Positions 1-10,252 are shown, numbered from the stretch's first letter. The stretch: 26,338 nucleotides of DNA from Candidatus Heimdallarchaeota archaeon (GCA_021399405.1 JAAFKL010000268.1:1-26338); one strand, 5' to 3'. Program-made: numbers and translations. Notes: generated by a model from the sequence alone, not told the origin.

Positions 1-620
1 AGATTTAATCTTTCTTCTTCATTCCAGTCTTTAGGGTTTTTCTCCGCTAAGTTGGATAATCGCAATGATTTTCTGACTACTTCTAGATCTGCACCTAAAC
101 CTGATAATTTCTCAAGCAATGATTCTGCAGTGGTTGTACGATCTGCATCCAATTTACGACTTAACCGTTCCCAATCTCTGAATAAAGTATTTCCGATCCA
201 AGAAGTTAATTCGGCATTAAGCCAAATTAAATCACTTGATGGATCATATGCTTTGGCTGGATTACCCTCCTCATCCGATTCTCCTGAACTATCAATCACA
301 TGAATAAATGCATCTGCTTGACGCAAATCATCTAAAAACTGATTTCCCATACCTTTACCTTCTGAAGCACCAGGAACAAGTCCTGCAACATCCAAGATTT
401 CAATAGGAACAAATCTAGTTCCCTTTTCACAATAACCAGTTCTCGGTTGACAATCATCATCAAGACCTTTACAAGGACAATTTATTTGTACAAAAGATAC
501 TCCTCGATTGGGTTTTATTGTAGTAAATGGGTAGTCCCCCATCTTTGCATCAGTCATACATAAAGCATTGAGAATTGTAGTCTTTCCAGATGAAGGTTTA
601 CCAACTATTCCGATTAACAT
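1..620 (-). CDS. YchF/OLA1-type GTPase (archaeal subfamily), 3' part missing
   Basis: Read on the minus strand from the ATG at 618-620, the protein starts MLIGIVGKPSSGKTT, a G1/P-loop right at the N-terminus. It continues with a G2-like 'YPFTTIKPN', a Cys-rich stretch (CPCKGLDDDCQPRTGYC), G3 'DVAGLVPGASEGKGMGNQFL' and 'DDLRQADAFIHVIDSSG'. This order is diagnostic of the OBG/YchF-related GTPases of archaea, which associate with ribosomes or act as general translation and stress GTPases. The frame stays open to base 1, so about 206 N-terminal residues are seen and the helical and C-terminal TGS region lies outside the window. It is transcribed away from the serA-like gene, with which it shares a 172-base divergent spacer. 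Family assignment is very secure; cellular role is known only by family. Confidence 0.95.
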   Translation of the reverse strand, partial: MLIGIVGKPSSGKTTILNALCMTDAKMGDYPFTTIKPNRGVSFVQINCPCKGLDDDCQPRTGYCEKGTRFVPIEILDVAGLVPGASEGKGMGNQFLDDLRQADAFIHVIDSSGESDEEGNPAKAYDPSSDLIWLNAELTSWIGNTLFRDWERLSRKLDADRTTTAESLLEKLSGLGADLEVVRKSLRLSNLAEKNPKDWNEEERLN

Positions 621-792
621 AAGCTGTAATTTTTGAAATAAATTGAAATAGTCAAAAAAAATAGGTTTGGATTCATGAGGAAAATAAAAATAAAAATAAA
701 AATGAAGCAATTTTTAATATCATTTTTTTTTGTGTTATTGTTGTTCGTGCAAATAACATTAACTTGTTAACTTAGAGCATTAATTTATCTCT
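621..792. promoter_or_regulatory. Divergent spacer between the YchF-like GTPase and SerA genes
   Basis: This 172-base gap is very AT-rich. It includes about four tandem copies of an AAAAAT-type hexamer near 678-704 and a T-run near 723-732. It must hold both divergent promoters, but no single TATA box stands out and I see no RNA gene or ORF in it. Confidence 0.4.
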
Positions 793-1701
793 ATGGTAAA
801 AATCATTGTTGCGGATCCTCTTCATGAAAGCGCATTTCCAATCCTAAGTAATGCAGGACTTGAGGTGATTGACGTCAGTGAGAATAGAGATAAACTGCCG
901 GATTTAATATCTGAGGCCGATGGTTTGATTGTTCGAAGTGCTACTAAGGTTAATGCAGAATTACTTGTAAATGCTAGAAATCTAAAAATTGTAGCTCGTG
1001 CAGGTGTTGGCCTAGATAATGTTGATTTGAATAAATGCAAGGAAATGGGGATAGAAGTAGTAAATTCACCAGAAGGACCAACCAATTCAGTTGCAGAATT
1101 GACACTAGCATTAATGATCGCCTTATCTAGAAAACTGTTAACACTTGATCGAGAGACTAAAAAAGGAAATTGGCCTAAGAAATTAAAAGGTAATGAGATC
1201 TATGGAAAAACATTGGGAATTATTGGTTCGGGTGCTATAGGAGGTAAACTTGCTAGGTATTCAATAGTTTTAGGAATGAAAGTTATCGCTTATGATATTG
1301 TCAAAATCAAAGAATTAGAAGATCTTGAAGGGTTTGCATATACAGATCTAAATGATGTCTTAGCAAATTCAGATATTATATCGATTCATGTGCCGCTTGT
1401 TCCTGCAACTAAACATATAATTAATCAAGAAAGTCTAAGTTTGATGAAAGATGGCGTTTTGATTGTAAATGCTGCACGAGGGGGCGTTATTGATGAAAAA
1501 GCACTGTACAATGCAATGAAAACCGGAAAAGTTGGTGGTAGTGCATTGGATGTATATGAAAAAGAACCTGTTGAGATGAACTTTGAATTATTTGAGATGG
1601 ATAATATGATAGCAACTCCACATATTGGTGCACAAACTCATGAAGCTAGCATTCGCAACACCACGATTGTATGTGAAAAGATTGTAAAATATTTTCAATA
1701 G
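793..1701 (+). CDS. serA: D-3-phosphoglycerate dehydrogenase-like D-2-hydroxyacid dehydrogenase (short form)
   Basis: This protein of 302 residues belongs to the D-isomer-specific 2-hydroxyacid dehydrogenases. The N-terminal substrate domain has VRSATKVNAELL and RAGVGLDNVDL. The Rossmann NAD-binding motif GSGAIGG lies near residue 145. The catalytic triad is visible as Arg in NAARGGVIDE (about 229), Glu in DVYEKEP (about 256) and His in TPHIGAQTHEA (about 277). The motifs fit 3-phosphoglycerate dehydrogenase, the first step of serine synthesis. The protein ends straight after the catalytic His region, so it lacks the ASB and ACT regulatory domains of the roughly 520-residue archaeal SerA and would not show serine feedback through ACT. 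A glyoxylate or hydroxypyruvate reductase is the main alternative. The ATG at 793 gives a normal N-terminus. Confidence 0.85.
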   Translation: MVKIIVADPLHESAFPILSNAGLEVIDVSENRDKLPDLISEADGLIVRSATKVNAELLVNARNLKIVARAGVGLDNVDLNKCKEMGIEVVNSPEGPTNSVAELTLALMIALSRKLLTLDRETKKGNWPKKLKGNEIYGKTLGIIGSGAIGGKLARYSIVLGMKVIAYDIVKIKELEDLEGFAYTDLNDVLANSDIISIHVPLVPATKHIINQESLSLMKDGVLIVNAARGGVIDEKALYNAMKTGKVGGSALDVYEKEPVEMNFELFEMDNMIATPHIGAQTHEASIRNTTIVCEKIVKYFQ

Positions 1702-1799
1702 TAATCAAAGATCACATATTTTTACTGCGAATTTTCAATTAATTTGTGTACCTTCTATAAAGTTCAATAATTTAATTAAAAAAACAGGAATAGATCACT

Positions 1800-3953
1800 T
1801 TGTTTGAATCATTTGAAAAGGAAATTAACAGCATTCTAGAAACGCAAAATGTAAAACGCAAAGTTTCCTTATTGCAACCACCTTCCCCTGAATTGGGTGA
1901 TTTCTGTATAGTTATTAATCAAATTGCAGGGAAAAACAATCCAAATGAGTTTGCGAATAACCTAATTCAACAATTTGAAAATATAGATGGTATTTCTGAA
2001 ATCTCAATATTTGAAACGAAAGCAAAGAAAAAACGTGGTGGAATTGTCTACTTAAATTTTCGAATCAACCAGGAAACTAAGCTAAAAATACAAATTTCTT
2101 TCTTAAGTTCAAATATAAAATCAATTTTTTCATCAAAATATGGGAGATTAGAAATTGGAAAAAACAAAACCGCAATTGTAGAACATACATCTGCAAACCC
2201 TATTAGTCCCCTCCATGTAGGGAATCTCAGAAATAGTGTTCATGGAGACACATTAGCTAGAATTTTAGATCGCTTAGGGTATAAAGTTTACAGGCATTTT
2301 TACATTAATGATGTAGGGTTGCAGGTAGCATTCGTTGTGGTTGGGTATGAAATTTTGAAATCTAAAAATATAAGGCCTGAAATCAAGTTTGATCTATGGT
2401 TAGGACGTGTATATGCAATTATGCACAATTTATTTTACATCCAATCAATAAAACAACAACATGTAAAATTGATGGATAAGCAGAATTACCAATTATCACA
2501 ATCTGAAATAGAAAATTTAAATGATTATTATAATCGACAAATCGGAGAGATAAGTGATCAACTAGGTAAATTAGAAAAGCTGAATAAACTAAATAAAGAG
2601 CAAAAACAAGAACTAAGAAAACTAAAACAGAAAATTGCACAGCTCAAAAATAAGTTGAATGAAGTTAATTCAATGAAAAGTAATTTTGACTCTTTGGTAT
2701 ATCGATTCCCGATTCTGCATGAAACTATCTTTGATGAAGTATCTAAAATAAACCTCAGAGAGGTTACTGCCAATTACTTAAAAATCTATGAGATGAACTC
2801 TGATAATGAAATTGTTTCTCTTTTCCGGGAAATAACGGATTGGATCTTAGAATCATTCAAATGGACATTGAAGAGGTTTAATATTGAGTTTGATATATTC
2901 GATTACGAATCTGACTTGACTTGGAGTAACAAACCCAATGAAATTATTAAATCATTAGAGGATTCTCCGAATACTAGGCATGTTGATGAAACTGCATTAA
3001 GATATAATTATCCAACAAAAAGTATAGTGCAAATGTATGAAGAACTTGGACTAGATAGTAAATCCATACCTATTAAGGGAAACATCCCTGAATTACAACT
3101 AAGAAGAAAGGATGGAACCCTTCTATATGCTCCGAAAGATATCGCTTACTCTATCCAAAAATATGAGAGTTCATCACCCCACCTTATATTCAACGTAATT
3201 AGTTCCGAACAGATTTTACCACAATTTCAATTACTGCTTCCATTATTTGAGTTGGGATACAAAGAAGTTGCTAGAGCAATGAAACATTATTCCTATGAAT
3301 TAGTTGAACTAAAGGGTAGACCAATGAGTGGTAGGAGAGCAATTTACGTCACTGCTGATGAATATTATGATGAAACTTTGATTAGAGCTCGAATGGCAAA
3401 ACGGATCTCTGATCAAAAGAGAGATGGATACGTACCAGAAAGTGTTGGGCAATGGAATGATGAAATGAATACATTAACCAAGATGACTGTTGCAAGCACA
3501 AGATTCCCTCTGATTGAAACATCACCAAATAAAAAAATAATATTGGATCTTGATCGAGAATTAGATTTTAATAGAAATTCAGGACCTTTTGTACAATATG
3601 CTCACGCCAGGGCTTGTGGAATTTTACGAAAGTACAAAGATCAACAAAATATCAGTAAACTTGTTTTTGATTATCAGCTAATTTGTGATGATGAAATAAT
3701 CTTTTTGATAAAACATATAATTGAACTGACAACGAAATTGGAACAATCAATTGAAGATCTTGATCCATCGATTATCTCAACTTGGGTATTAAGCCTAGCA
3801 AAACAATTCATGAAGTTTTATGAACATTACCCGATTTTAAAAATCGATGATGGGGAATTAAAGAAAGCGAGAATTACTATAGTTAAGTCAGTGCAAATTG
3901 CACTATCAAACGGATTATTGATATTAGGAATACCCCCTGCAGAACGGATATGA
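1800..3953 (+). CDS. argS: Arginyl-tRNA synthetase with internal coiled-coil insertion
   Basis: This class I synthetase charges tRNA-Arg. It is 717 residues and starts with TTG at 1800. The N-terminal Add-1-like domain is followed by the HIGH-type motif SPLHVGNLRNS (about 136-146) and YINDVGLQ. The KMSK loop is the divergent MSGRR (about 509) within 'GRPMSGRRAIYVTADEY'. The C-terminal anticodon-binding DALR domain contains 'GPFVQYAHARACGIL'. Archaeal ArgRS is usually about 560-640 residues; the extra length comes mainly from a Lys/Glu/Gln/Leu-rich segment at about residues 212-300 with heptad-like spacing (KLEKLNKLNKEQKQELRKLK), predicted to be a coiled coil inserted in the catalytic domain. 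The gene lies 58 bases before the CDC48 gene on the same strand. Confidence 0.96.
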   Translation: MFESFEKEINSILETQNVKRKVSLLQPPSPELGDFCIVINQIAGKNNPNEFANNLIQQFENIDGISEISIFETKAKKKRGGIVYLNFRINQETKLKIQISFLSSNIKSIFSSKYGRLEIGKNKTAIVEHTSANPISPLHVGNLRNSVHGDTLARILDRLGYKVYRHFYINDVGLQVAFVVVGYEILKSKNIRPEIKFDLWLGRVYAIMHNLFYIQSIKQQHVKLMDKQNYQLSQSEIENLNDYYNRQIGEISDQLGKLEKLNKLNKEQKQELRKLKQKIAQLKNKLNEVNSMKSNFDSLVYRFPILHETIFDEVSKINLREVTANYLKIYEMNSDNEIVSLFREITDWILESFKWTLKRFNIEFDIFDYESDLTWSNKPNEIIKSLEDSPNTRHVDETALRYNYPTKSIVQMYEELGLDSKSIPIKGNIPELQLRRKDGTLLYAPKDIAYSIQKYESSSPHLIFNVISSEQILPQFQLLLPLFELGYKEVARAMKHYSYELVELKGRPMSGRRAIYVTADEYYDETLIRARMAKRISDQKRDGYVPESVGQWNDEMNTLTKMTVASTRFPLIETSPNKKIILDLDRELDFNRNSGPFVQYAHARACGILRKYKDQQNISKLVFDYQLICDDEIIFLIKHIIELTTKLEQSIEDLDPSIISTWVLSLAKQFMKFYEHYPILKIDDGELKKARITIVKSVQIALSNGLLILGIPPAERI

Positions 3954-4011
3954 AACTCGAATTGAATAAATTTTTAATGATGATAGTTCATTAATACTTG
4001 TACAGAAATTA

Positions 4012-6231
4012 TTGCCTGTTGAGGATAAGCATTTGACTGAAATAAAATTAAAAGTGGAAGAGGCTAAGAAAAGCGATATTGGAAAGCAAATCGCTAGAAT
4101 TCATGTTGAAATTGCCGAAAAATTAGGGGTGAAAACAGGTGATATTATTGCTATCAAAGGAAAAAAGAAAACGTTTGTTAGAGTATGGAGAAATAAATCA
4201 CCTATTGTTAATGAAAATTCAATAAGGATTGAATCTATCATTCGAAGAAATGCTGACGTAAAACTTGATGATTATGTAACATTAGAAAAATCAAATGTCA
4301 ATCTAGGTGAAAGTATCACAATTGGTCTATTTGAGAAATATGAGCAAACGAAAGAATTGCTAGAAATAATTCAATTATCATTGAAAGAAAAAATATTGTC
4401 AAATAATTTAATTTGGCACGTTAAAACAGGCTTTGCAAAAACAATTAAATTCAAAGTAATCTCTACTCTTCCAGAAGAACCTATAATATTTACAGAAAAA
4501 ACAAAAATTATTCTTGCTGACGAACCTAATGTAGTGGTTGATGATCTGAGTGAATTGAAAATAGAAGATCAGATAAGTTACGAAGACATTGGAGGGTTGG
4601 ATGAGGTTGTCAAAAAGTTAAGAGAGATGATTGAGTTGCCATTACGTTTTCCTGAGATCTTTGAACGTGTTGGCATACAACCACCTAGAGGCGTATTACT
4701 GTATGGACCACCAGGTACAGGAAAAACCATCCTCGCAAGAGCAGTAGCAAATGAAACTAATTCCTATTTCATCAATATCAGTGGTCCTGAAATTATGTCA
4801 AAATACTTCGGAGAGGCTGAAAGTAAACTTAGGGAAATTTTCCAAAATGCACAAAAGCAGGCACCATCAATTATTTTTATCGATGAAATTGATTCAATCG
4901 CACCAAATCGGGACAATTCTAGTAGTTCAGCTGAAAATAGAATTGTAGCTCAGTTATTAACCCTAATGGATGGTATTGAAGCTAGACATAATGTTGTTGT
5001 GATAGCAGCAACAAATAGACCAAATGCGATTGACCCAGCCTTACGCAGAGGGGGGAGATTTGATAGAGAAATTGAGATAGGAATACCTGATGAAAATTCA
5101 AGAAAAGATATCCTTGAAATTCAAACTAGAGGAATGCCTCTTGAAGAAAATGTGGACCTAGATATTTTAGCAAAAAGAACACAAGGGTTCGTTGGGGCAG
5201 ATATCAACATCTTGGTTAAAGAAGCAGCATTACATTCAATTCAAAGAGTTGTACCAGAATTGGAACTGGGAGGCCTAAAAGAGATTAGTATTCAAATACT
5301 TCAAAAAATTATCGTTACAATGGAAGATTTTGACAAGGCTTTGACTGAGGTCTCTCCTTCTTCTCTTCGAGAAGTGATAATTGAGGTTCCATCTGTAACA
5401 TGGGATGCAATTGGGGGATTAAAAGATATTAAATTGCAACTAAAGGAAAGTCTAGAATGGCCAATACTCCATGCTGACCTATATAAGCAGATGAATATAA
5501 AATCTGAAAAAGGAATTTTATTGTATGGTCCGCCAGGTACAGGAAAAACTATGTTGGCAAAAGCCATTGCAAATGAAATTAATATGAATTTCATATCGAT
5601 AAAAGGACCTGAATTAATTTCAAAATGGGTAGGAGAAACAGAAAAAGCAATAAGAGAAATATTTAGAAAAGCTAGATCCGCATCTCCATGTATAATCTTC
5701 TTCGATGAGATAGATTCTATAGCATCTACAAGATCTATGTCTAATGATAGTAATGATCTTTTCAAGCGAATTGTGTCTCAATTACTCACTGAAATCGATG
5801 GAGTGGAAGAAACCAAGGGTATTATGGTGCTTGCTGCAACGAATAGACCTGATCTGCTGGATACAGCATTAATCCGTCCTGGGCGATTTGATAGATTAAT
5901 TTTCGTTGGTCTTCCTGATTATGATACTAGGATTGCAATAATTGAAGTTGAATTGAAGAATACACCCACGGAAGAAGGACTGAACGTTGAAGAACTTGCT
6001 CGAAAAACAGAAAAATTCTCGGCTGCTGAAATTGTTCAAATTCTACATAAAGCCAAAATAAAAGCATTAAAAGATCATATACAAATTAGCAAGAAGAAAG
6101 AAAACAGTAAATTAATTCTGAAATTCAATGATCTCATTGAAGTAATTCAATCTGATTTTAACAAACCGAAGGAAGATTATACTTACCACCCACCCAGTAT
6201 TTCAGATATGAATGATATAAATATAGCTTAG
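4012..6231 (+). CDS. AAA+ ATPase of the CDC48/VCP/VAT family
   Basis: This protein of 739 residues starts with TTG at 4012. The N-terminal double-psi barrel substrate domain includes [24 protein letters not shown], typical of CDC48-N. Two AAA+ modules follow. D1 has Walker A GPPGTGKT (about 232), Walker B IIFIDEID (about 288) and the arginine-finger region [12 protein letters not shown]2 has Walker A GPPGTGKT (about 506), Walker B IIFFDEID (about 562) and [10 protein letters not shown]. The family works as a hexameric unfoldase that extracts or unfolds proteins, often feeding the archaeal proteasome. The C-terminus ends [11 protein letters not shown], with no hydrophobic-Tyr-X (HbYX) proteasome-docking tail, so docking would need another surface or partner. 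Length and order match the family. Confidence 0.97.
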   Translation: MPVEDKHLTEIKLKVEEAKKSDIGKQIARIHVEIAEKLGVKTGDIIAIKGKKKTFVRVWRNKSPIVNENSIRIESIIRRNADVKLDDYVTLEKSNVNLGESITIGLFEKYEQTKELLEIIQLSLKEKILSNNLIWHVKTGFAKTIKFKVISTLPEEPIIFTEKTKIILADEPNVVVDDLSELKIEDQISYEDIGGLDEVVKKLREMIELPLRFPEIFERVGIQPPRGVLLYGPPGTGKTILARAVANETNSYFINISGPEIMSKYFGEAESKLREIFQNAQKQAPSIIFIDEIDSIAPNRDNSSSSAENRIVAQLLTLMDGIEARHNVVVIAATNRPNAIDPALRRGGRFDREIEIGIPDENSRKDILEIQTRGMPLEENVDLDILAKRTQGFVGADINILVKEAALHSIQRVVPELELGGLKEISIQILQKIIVTMEDFDKALTEVSPSSLREVIIEVPSVTWDAIGGLKDIKLQLKESLEWPILHADLYKQMNIKSEKGILLYGPPGTGKTMLAKAIANEINMNFISIKGPELISKWVGETEKAIREIFRKARSASPCIIFFDEIDSIASTRSMSNDSNDLFKRIVSQLLTEIDGVEETKGIMVLAATNRPDLLDTALIRPGRFDRLIFVGLPDYDTRIAIIEVELKNTPTEEGLNVEELARKTEKFSAAEIVQILHKAKIKALKDHIQISKKKENSKLILKFNDLIEVIQSDFNKPKEDYTYHPPSISDMNDINIA

Positions 6232-6312
6232 CTTGAGATTGCAATATAAATTGAAAATAGAGTTTATTTAGGACAGTAAATCAATCTTGTATAGAACCAT
6301 CGAGAGAAAATC

Positions 6313-7041
6313 ATGCAAGACTTAGAAATCGATCAAGTGCTTGAAATATTGAGCAATGGATATCGTAGAGAAATTTTAAGATTTCTAACCATTGAAGACA
6401 GATATGCATTTGAGCTATCAAAATTATTAGAAATATCACAACGTGCAGTTACCAAGCATCTAAAATCTCTGAAAGAAGCAAATTTAGTTTATTCTAAGAA
6501 GATAAAATCGAAAATTGGACCTGCCCGAGAATATTTTTCACTTAACAAAGCAGTTATACTTAGCTTTACAATTGCTCCTAATTTATTCAGAGCTTCTATT
6601 CGTGCATTACATGAAAACGATAGCTTTAGAGATCAAATTATTCCTTCATTGCAACTTGGTGAATCTCAAGAATCTGGCTTCAACGAATTACTTGAGAAAG
6701 GTATGCGAATTCTTCCTGAAATACGAGAAGGATTAGATTTATTACAAATTCAGCAAAATAAATTATTACGTGCGTATCAAGGTATGCAAAATCATCTTTA
6801 TGATATTCTAACAAAAAATTCCTTCAATCAAGATGAAATCAGATTAATATTGTTCTTACTAGAAAATGAGGGTGAAGTCATAAAGAACGAAATTGAGATA
6901 TCCTTGGGACCTATTACCAAATTAACTGAAACACTCAATAATCTTGAAGAAAAAAATATAATAAAAACTGAAATATTTCAAGACGACAAGGGTTTATCAA
7001 ACTTTAGAGTTACATTAAACAACCAAATCAATCAAACATAA
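6313..7041 (+). CDS. ArsR-like winged-helix transcriptional regulator
   Basis: This protein has 242 residues. Residues about 5-75 form an ArsR/HTH_20-type winged helix (ILSNGYRREILRFLTIEDRYAFELSKLLEISQRAVTKHLKSLKEANLVYSKK), followed by a wing with GPAREYFSL. The middle is helical and Gln/Leu-rich. Residues about 175-235 look like a second wing-helix-like unit (RLILFLLENEGEVIKNEIEISLGPITKLTETLNNLEEKNIIK). It probably binds DNA as a dimer; the ligand is unknown. It is convergent with the secretion-like membrane gene, and their 3' ends overlap by 14 bases (7028-7041). The ATG at 6313 is preceded by GAGAGA, a weak purine-rich site. No metal-binding Cys or His motif is visible. Confidence 0.8.
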   Translation: MQDLEIDQVLEILSNGYRREILRFLTIEDRYAFELSKLLEISQRAVTKHLKSLKEANLVYSKKIKSKIGPAREYFSLNKAVILSFTIAPNLFRASIRALHENDSFRDQIIPSLQLGESQESGFNELLEKGMRILPEIREGLDLLQIQQNKLLRAYQGMQNHLYDILTKNSFNQDEIRLILFLLENEGEVIKNEIEISLGPITKLTETLNNLEEKNIIKTEIFQDDKGLSNFRVTLNNQINQT

Positions 7042-8209
7042 TTTTAAAAAATAGACCAAGAGCTTGAGTTATTATTATGTATTCTAAGGCCCACCAAAAC
7101 AGAAATTTTCTTTGATCAAGAGGATTCAAGTACAACTGACTTAAAAAATAAATTAAAGTTAAAGTTATTACTATCGTGAGTTCTGATAGAAAAGGAAGGT
7201 CTTGAAAGGATATTATGCTTATTTGTGTTTCACTGATAAGTTCGGAAGATAACCTGACAAAAATTTGGAAAATTCCCGTAAGAATAGCCAAAAAAAGAAT
7301 TAGAGATGATGTAACGTAGATGAATTGAATTCTAAAGGATTCCCATTTTTTAATATGAATTAACTCCAACAGAGCTACTTGTTTTGTCGCTTCAACAAAT
7401 TCAAGTATTACATGGTTCCTAATCTCTTGATCAGTGTTCAAAACAATTTTGATTATTTGAGAAAGTGAATGGTGTGAAGAAAGATGATGTTTGATTGGAG
7501 GAGTTTGTGAGATTTCTAATAAATATATATCGTCAAAATATGTTCGGAGTTGGTATATAAAATAATAGGGATCATGATAAACTGATCCTCCAATTTCTCT
7601 AAGAAGGTAATTTATATCATTCCAGCCCAAAAGAATATGTGGGTGTCTTAGTTGAAAACTAAGATTCTCTATTAGCAAAATAATATTTACAGAATTTAAT
7701 AGAAGAGAAAATTGGGATATGGGGTAAATTATGTGAAATAAATAAAATAAAATCGGGATGAACACAATTGTAACTAATATTTTGGATGTTCGTATTTCTT
7801 GATCCAGTATCTCTTTTTCTGCAGCTAGTAGATCAGGGATAGCTTGATCTGTGAATTTAAAATTATTGACTGGATTAGATATCTCAAGATGATAAAAATT
7901 TTCTAGTGGGAGCTCAAGTAATTTGGAAAAGTCATAAGATATCTCGTGTGAGAATAAATTCAAATCAGTCAACTTATTTTTTATTAATTGGTAGATCCAA
8001 TATTTTCTGAGATCGTCTACTTTCTCAGATTTTGTTTTTCTTGGAGCCAGTCTATGTTGAGATATAAGAAACAACAATGTAATTTGTAGATACAATATCA
8101 TGAATACGGATTTCAAAAAGAACAAATATGTAAATAGGGAAAACAAATTCGATAAAAAGATGAGTCTACGATTATAATTGAATATTTGTGGTAATTTTAC
8201 ACCCGACAT
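7028..8209 (-). CDS. Polytopic membrane protein, candidate TadC/FlaJ-like platform of a secretion or pilus system
   Basis: This protein of 393 residues starts with ATG at 8209, two bases after the stop of the secretion ATPase, so the two are almost certainly cotranscribed. Hydrophobic segments are at about 14-50 (one or two passes), 143-180 (two), 302-325, 342-362 and 370-390. Two larger soluble stretches separate them. Alternation of membrane helices with cytosolic helical domains beside a VirB11/TadA-like ATPase is the hallmark of the TadC/GspF/FlaJ platform. I cannot see a clear T2SSF signature, so the assignment rests on topology and on position. If correct, it would anchor the ATPase and drive filament assembly or export. 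It is strongly diverged from the archaellum FlaJ family. Confidence 0.55.
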   Translation of the reverse strand: MSGVKLPQIFNYNRRLIFLSNLFSLFTYLFFLKSVFMILYLQITLLFLISQHRLAPRKTKSEKVDDLRKYWIYQLIKNKLTDLNLFSHEISYDFSKLLELPLENFYHLEISNPVNNFKFTDQAIPDLLAAEKEILDQEIRTSKILVTIVFIPILFYLFHIIYPISQFSLLLNSVNIILLIENLSFQLRHPHILLGWNDINYLLREIGGSVYHDPYYFIYQLRTYFDDIYLLEISQTPPIKHHLSSHHSLSQIIKIVLNTDQEIRNHVILEFVEATKQVALLELIHIKKWESFRIQFIYVTSSLILFLAILTGIFQIFVRLSSELISETQISIISFQDLPFLSELTIVITLTLIYFLSQLYLNPLDQRKFLFWWALEYIIITQALGLFFKIMFD

Positions 8210-8211
8210 AT

Positions 8212-9414
8212 TTATTCTATTTCCTTGAAACCTTGTTTAGAATTAATTAAAACTGAATCAACTTCAAGTAATATCCTACCTGAACTCCATCTTTTCTTTG
8301 TTATCACTATTACATCAATGGAGGAAACCATATCAACCTGGATTTCGTAGTTTTTGGTCCATCGCAACAACAAACCCTCTAAGCTATAAGAGTGAGTTGT
8401 AGCAATTCCTTTGATCCCAGCAGTAAAGGCTTCAAACATGGTTTGTGTATCTATTTTGTCTTGAATCTCTCCTAAAAAAACGTAATCCGGTGATCTATGT
8501 AATAATTTTGATATTTCATTTTCTCGATTCACAACTGATACTTTTCCAATACTGGGAATTGAATATTTCACCATCAAGGGAAACTCAGTTTTGTCAAGAA
8601 TAACCTCAGAAGCATCTTCAAGAATGATCAATCTCCAAAATTTATTAGAATTTAAAAGCAAGGCATTAGCTAATGTAGTTTTGCCTGAACCAGGTTCACC
8701 AGCAATTATTATATTTTTTTGATTATTCAATGCTTCCAAAAGGAAATTTAGTTTTCCATTAGAAATTTGTTTCTGATTCACCAAAATTTCAGAGGATATA
8801 GGACTAATCGGCAATCGTCTAATAACTGCAGTAGGGTTTACTGAGAGAGGTGGGATCTGAATTGTAATCCTTAAGTTGCCAAAAGGGGTAATTAATCCAG
8901 TCTTCAATGAAGGATTAAGCCTAGAAATTATCTGATTTGAATTAAGTTCGGATTGAATTCGAAGAGATTGCCAAAATTCTTGTGAAAACAATAAATTGCT
9001 TAATAAACGTCCTTTTAGCTTGTGATGAACAATTATTTGTGAATTTATTTCATTTAAGAAAATTTCAATTATATTATTATCTTTGAATAACAAATATAGT
9101 TCTATAAGGTTCAATGCAGCCCATGAGAGTAAGTTATAATCTAATGTGTTTGATTTAGATATTAGGATATTTCTTGCTAACGCATCGAGGATTTTTATTC
9201 GTCCAGAAAATGGAATCGGTGGACCTTGGACTTTTTTTCGTAATTCTAAATAATCATTTTGAATTTGTAAAACAAGAGTTTCAAAATTAGATGGTTTTGT
9301 AAATTCAGGTTCATATAAACCCATTCGATCATTTGATTTTAAAACTGGCTTTCCACTTTGGTTCACAAATTCATGTCCTTGGAAATATTTAGAATATTTT
9401 AATTTAAAAATCAC
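8212..9414 (-). CDS. VirB11/GspE/TadA-family secretion ATPase
   Basis: This protein of 400 residues has a GTG start at 9414. An N-terminal domain of about 210 residues precedes a RecA-like motor. Visible motifs are Walker A GEPGSGKTT (about 239-247), an Asp-box-like ILEDASE (264-270), Walker B DYVFLGEIQD (310-319) and a His-box-like GIKGIATTHSYS (334-344). These are the type II/IV secretion, Tad pilus and archaellum ATPases, which form hexamers at the cytosolic membrane face and power filament assembly or substrate export. At 400 residues it lacks much of the long N-terminal region of many archaeal GspE/FlaI proteins. The gene upstream (9434-10252) and the membrane gene downstream form a three-gene minus-strand unit with it. 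Confidence 0.9.
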   Translation of the reverse strand: MIFKLKYSKYFQGHEFVNQSGKPVLKSNDRMGLYEPEFTKPSNFETLVLQIQNDYLELRKKVQGPPIPFSGRIKILDALARNILISKSNTLDYNLLSWAALNLIELYLLFKDNNIIEIFLNEINSQIIVHHKLKGRLLSNLLFSQEFWQSLRIQSELNSNQIISRLNPSLKTGLITPFGNLRITIQIPPLSVNPTAVIRRLPISPISSEILVNQKQISNGKLNFLLEALNNQKNIIIAGEPGSGKTTLANALLLNSNKFWRLIILEDASEVILDKTEFPLMVKYSIPSIGKVSVVNRENEISKLLHRSPDYVFLGEIQDKIDTQTMFEAFTAGIKGIATTHSYSLEGLLLRWTKNYEIQVDMVSSIDVIVITKKRWSSGRILLEVDSVLINSKQGFKEIE

Positions 9415-9433
9415 TTAGAAAACCTATTACAAT

Positions 9434-10252
9434 CTATTTTTTTATTGATAGTAATTCTGGTAACTTTGTTATTATATCAATAAAATTACTGGAAATATCA
9501 CTAGTCGCAGCCAAACCCAATGAATATTCAAATAAATTCTTCTCTAACAATTTGTTGTCAACAAGACTTAATTTCCCCGAAAACTGATTACTTTGATTAC
9601 AAATATTTATCAGATCATGATATCTTTTGCTTACTATATTGTAATTCTTATCAATAATTTCTAAAAGAACTGATTTGAATTTCCCATATTGTCGAGATCC
9701 AATAATAATACGTGTTCCAAACTGTGTTAGAGCAATGAATGTATTTCGGAGATTAGCATTGAATTTAAGATTTTCAAACATGATCATAATTTTATAATAG
9801 CCATTATCCTGTAAAATTGCGCGAGGAAGGATTTTCCGCACATTTAGCAAAGTTGGATTTAAATCATTTTCACTAATAAGAATATTAGAAATTGGATTTT
9901 CATTAAGTTTCTGTTGATTGGAATTTATTGGATTTTCTCTAATAAAACTAAAATCTTCGACGCTAGGTTTGTCAAGTTTTAGACCGGTTTGACCAGATAG
10001 TACAGATACAACGAGATTATTCAATTTCTCATACAAAATTATAGACTCTGATTGTAGCCTCTCTAAATTACGATCCCTCACAGTAAAAAGTACTAGGATT
10101 CTAAGTTTTGAAACAATTATAGATGTATTTGGAAAAATTCCTGAGGCTAAGGCCCAAAATTGTACAAATTTATCGGAATCGACAATCAGATTATGTCTCG
10201 TAAATTTAATCCCAGTTAAAAATACCCAATTCCTCTTTATTCTAACAAACAT
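9434..10252 (-). CDS. Uncharacterised protein heading the secretion-ATPase unit
   Basis: I do not recognise this family. The ATG at 10252 gives 272 residues; a TTG one codon upstream is less likely. The protein is mostly soluble, with alternating beta-strand-like and helical stretches and no membrane segment, signal peptide or cysteine motif. Features include IIVSKLRILVLFTVRDRN near 45-62, a polar Asn/Gln/Ser-rich linker at about 108-130, and a second alpha/beta unit from 145 onward (KIMIMFENLKFNANLRNTF, TRIIIGSRQYGKF). It is the first gene of a minus-strand unit with the secretion ATPase 19 bases downstream, and is divergent from the tiny pilin-like ORFs. By position it may be an accessory or regulatory component of that machine, but no sequence motif shows this. 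Confidence 0.6.
   Translation of the reverse strand: MFVRIKRNWVFLTGIKFTRHNLIVDSDKFVQFWALASGIFPNTSIIVSKLRILVLFTVRDRNLERLQSESIILYEKLNNLVVSVLSGQTGLKLDKPSVEDFSFIRENPINSNQQKLNENPISNILISENDLNPTLLNVRKILPRAILQDNGYYKIMIMFENLKFNANLRNTFIALTQFGTRIIIGSRQYGKFKSVLLEIIDKNYNIVSKRYHDLINICNQSNQFSGKLSLVDNKLLEKNLFEYSLGLAATSDISSNFIDIITKLPELLSIKK

Noticed and set aside
678..704. AAAAAT hexamer run as an origin or iteron
   Set aside because: It is a short low-complexity tract in an AT-rich spacer, without ORB-like motifs or a neighbouring Cdc6/Orc1 gene.
5301..5765. Minus-strand ORF of 154 residues inside the CDC48 gene
   Set aside because: It lies wholly antisense to a fully motif-supported AAA+ domain and shows no recognisable family. 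It is a shadow frame.
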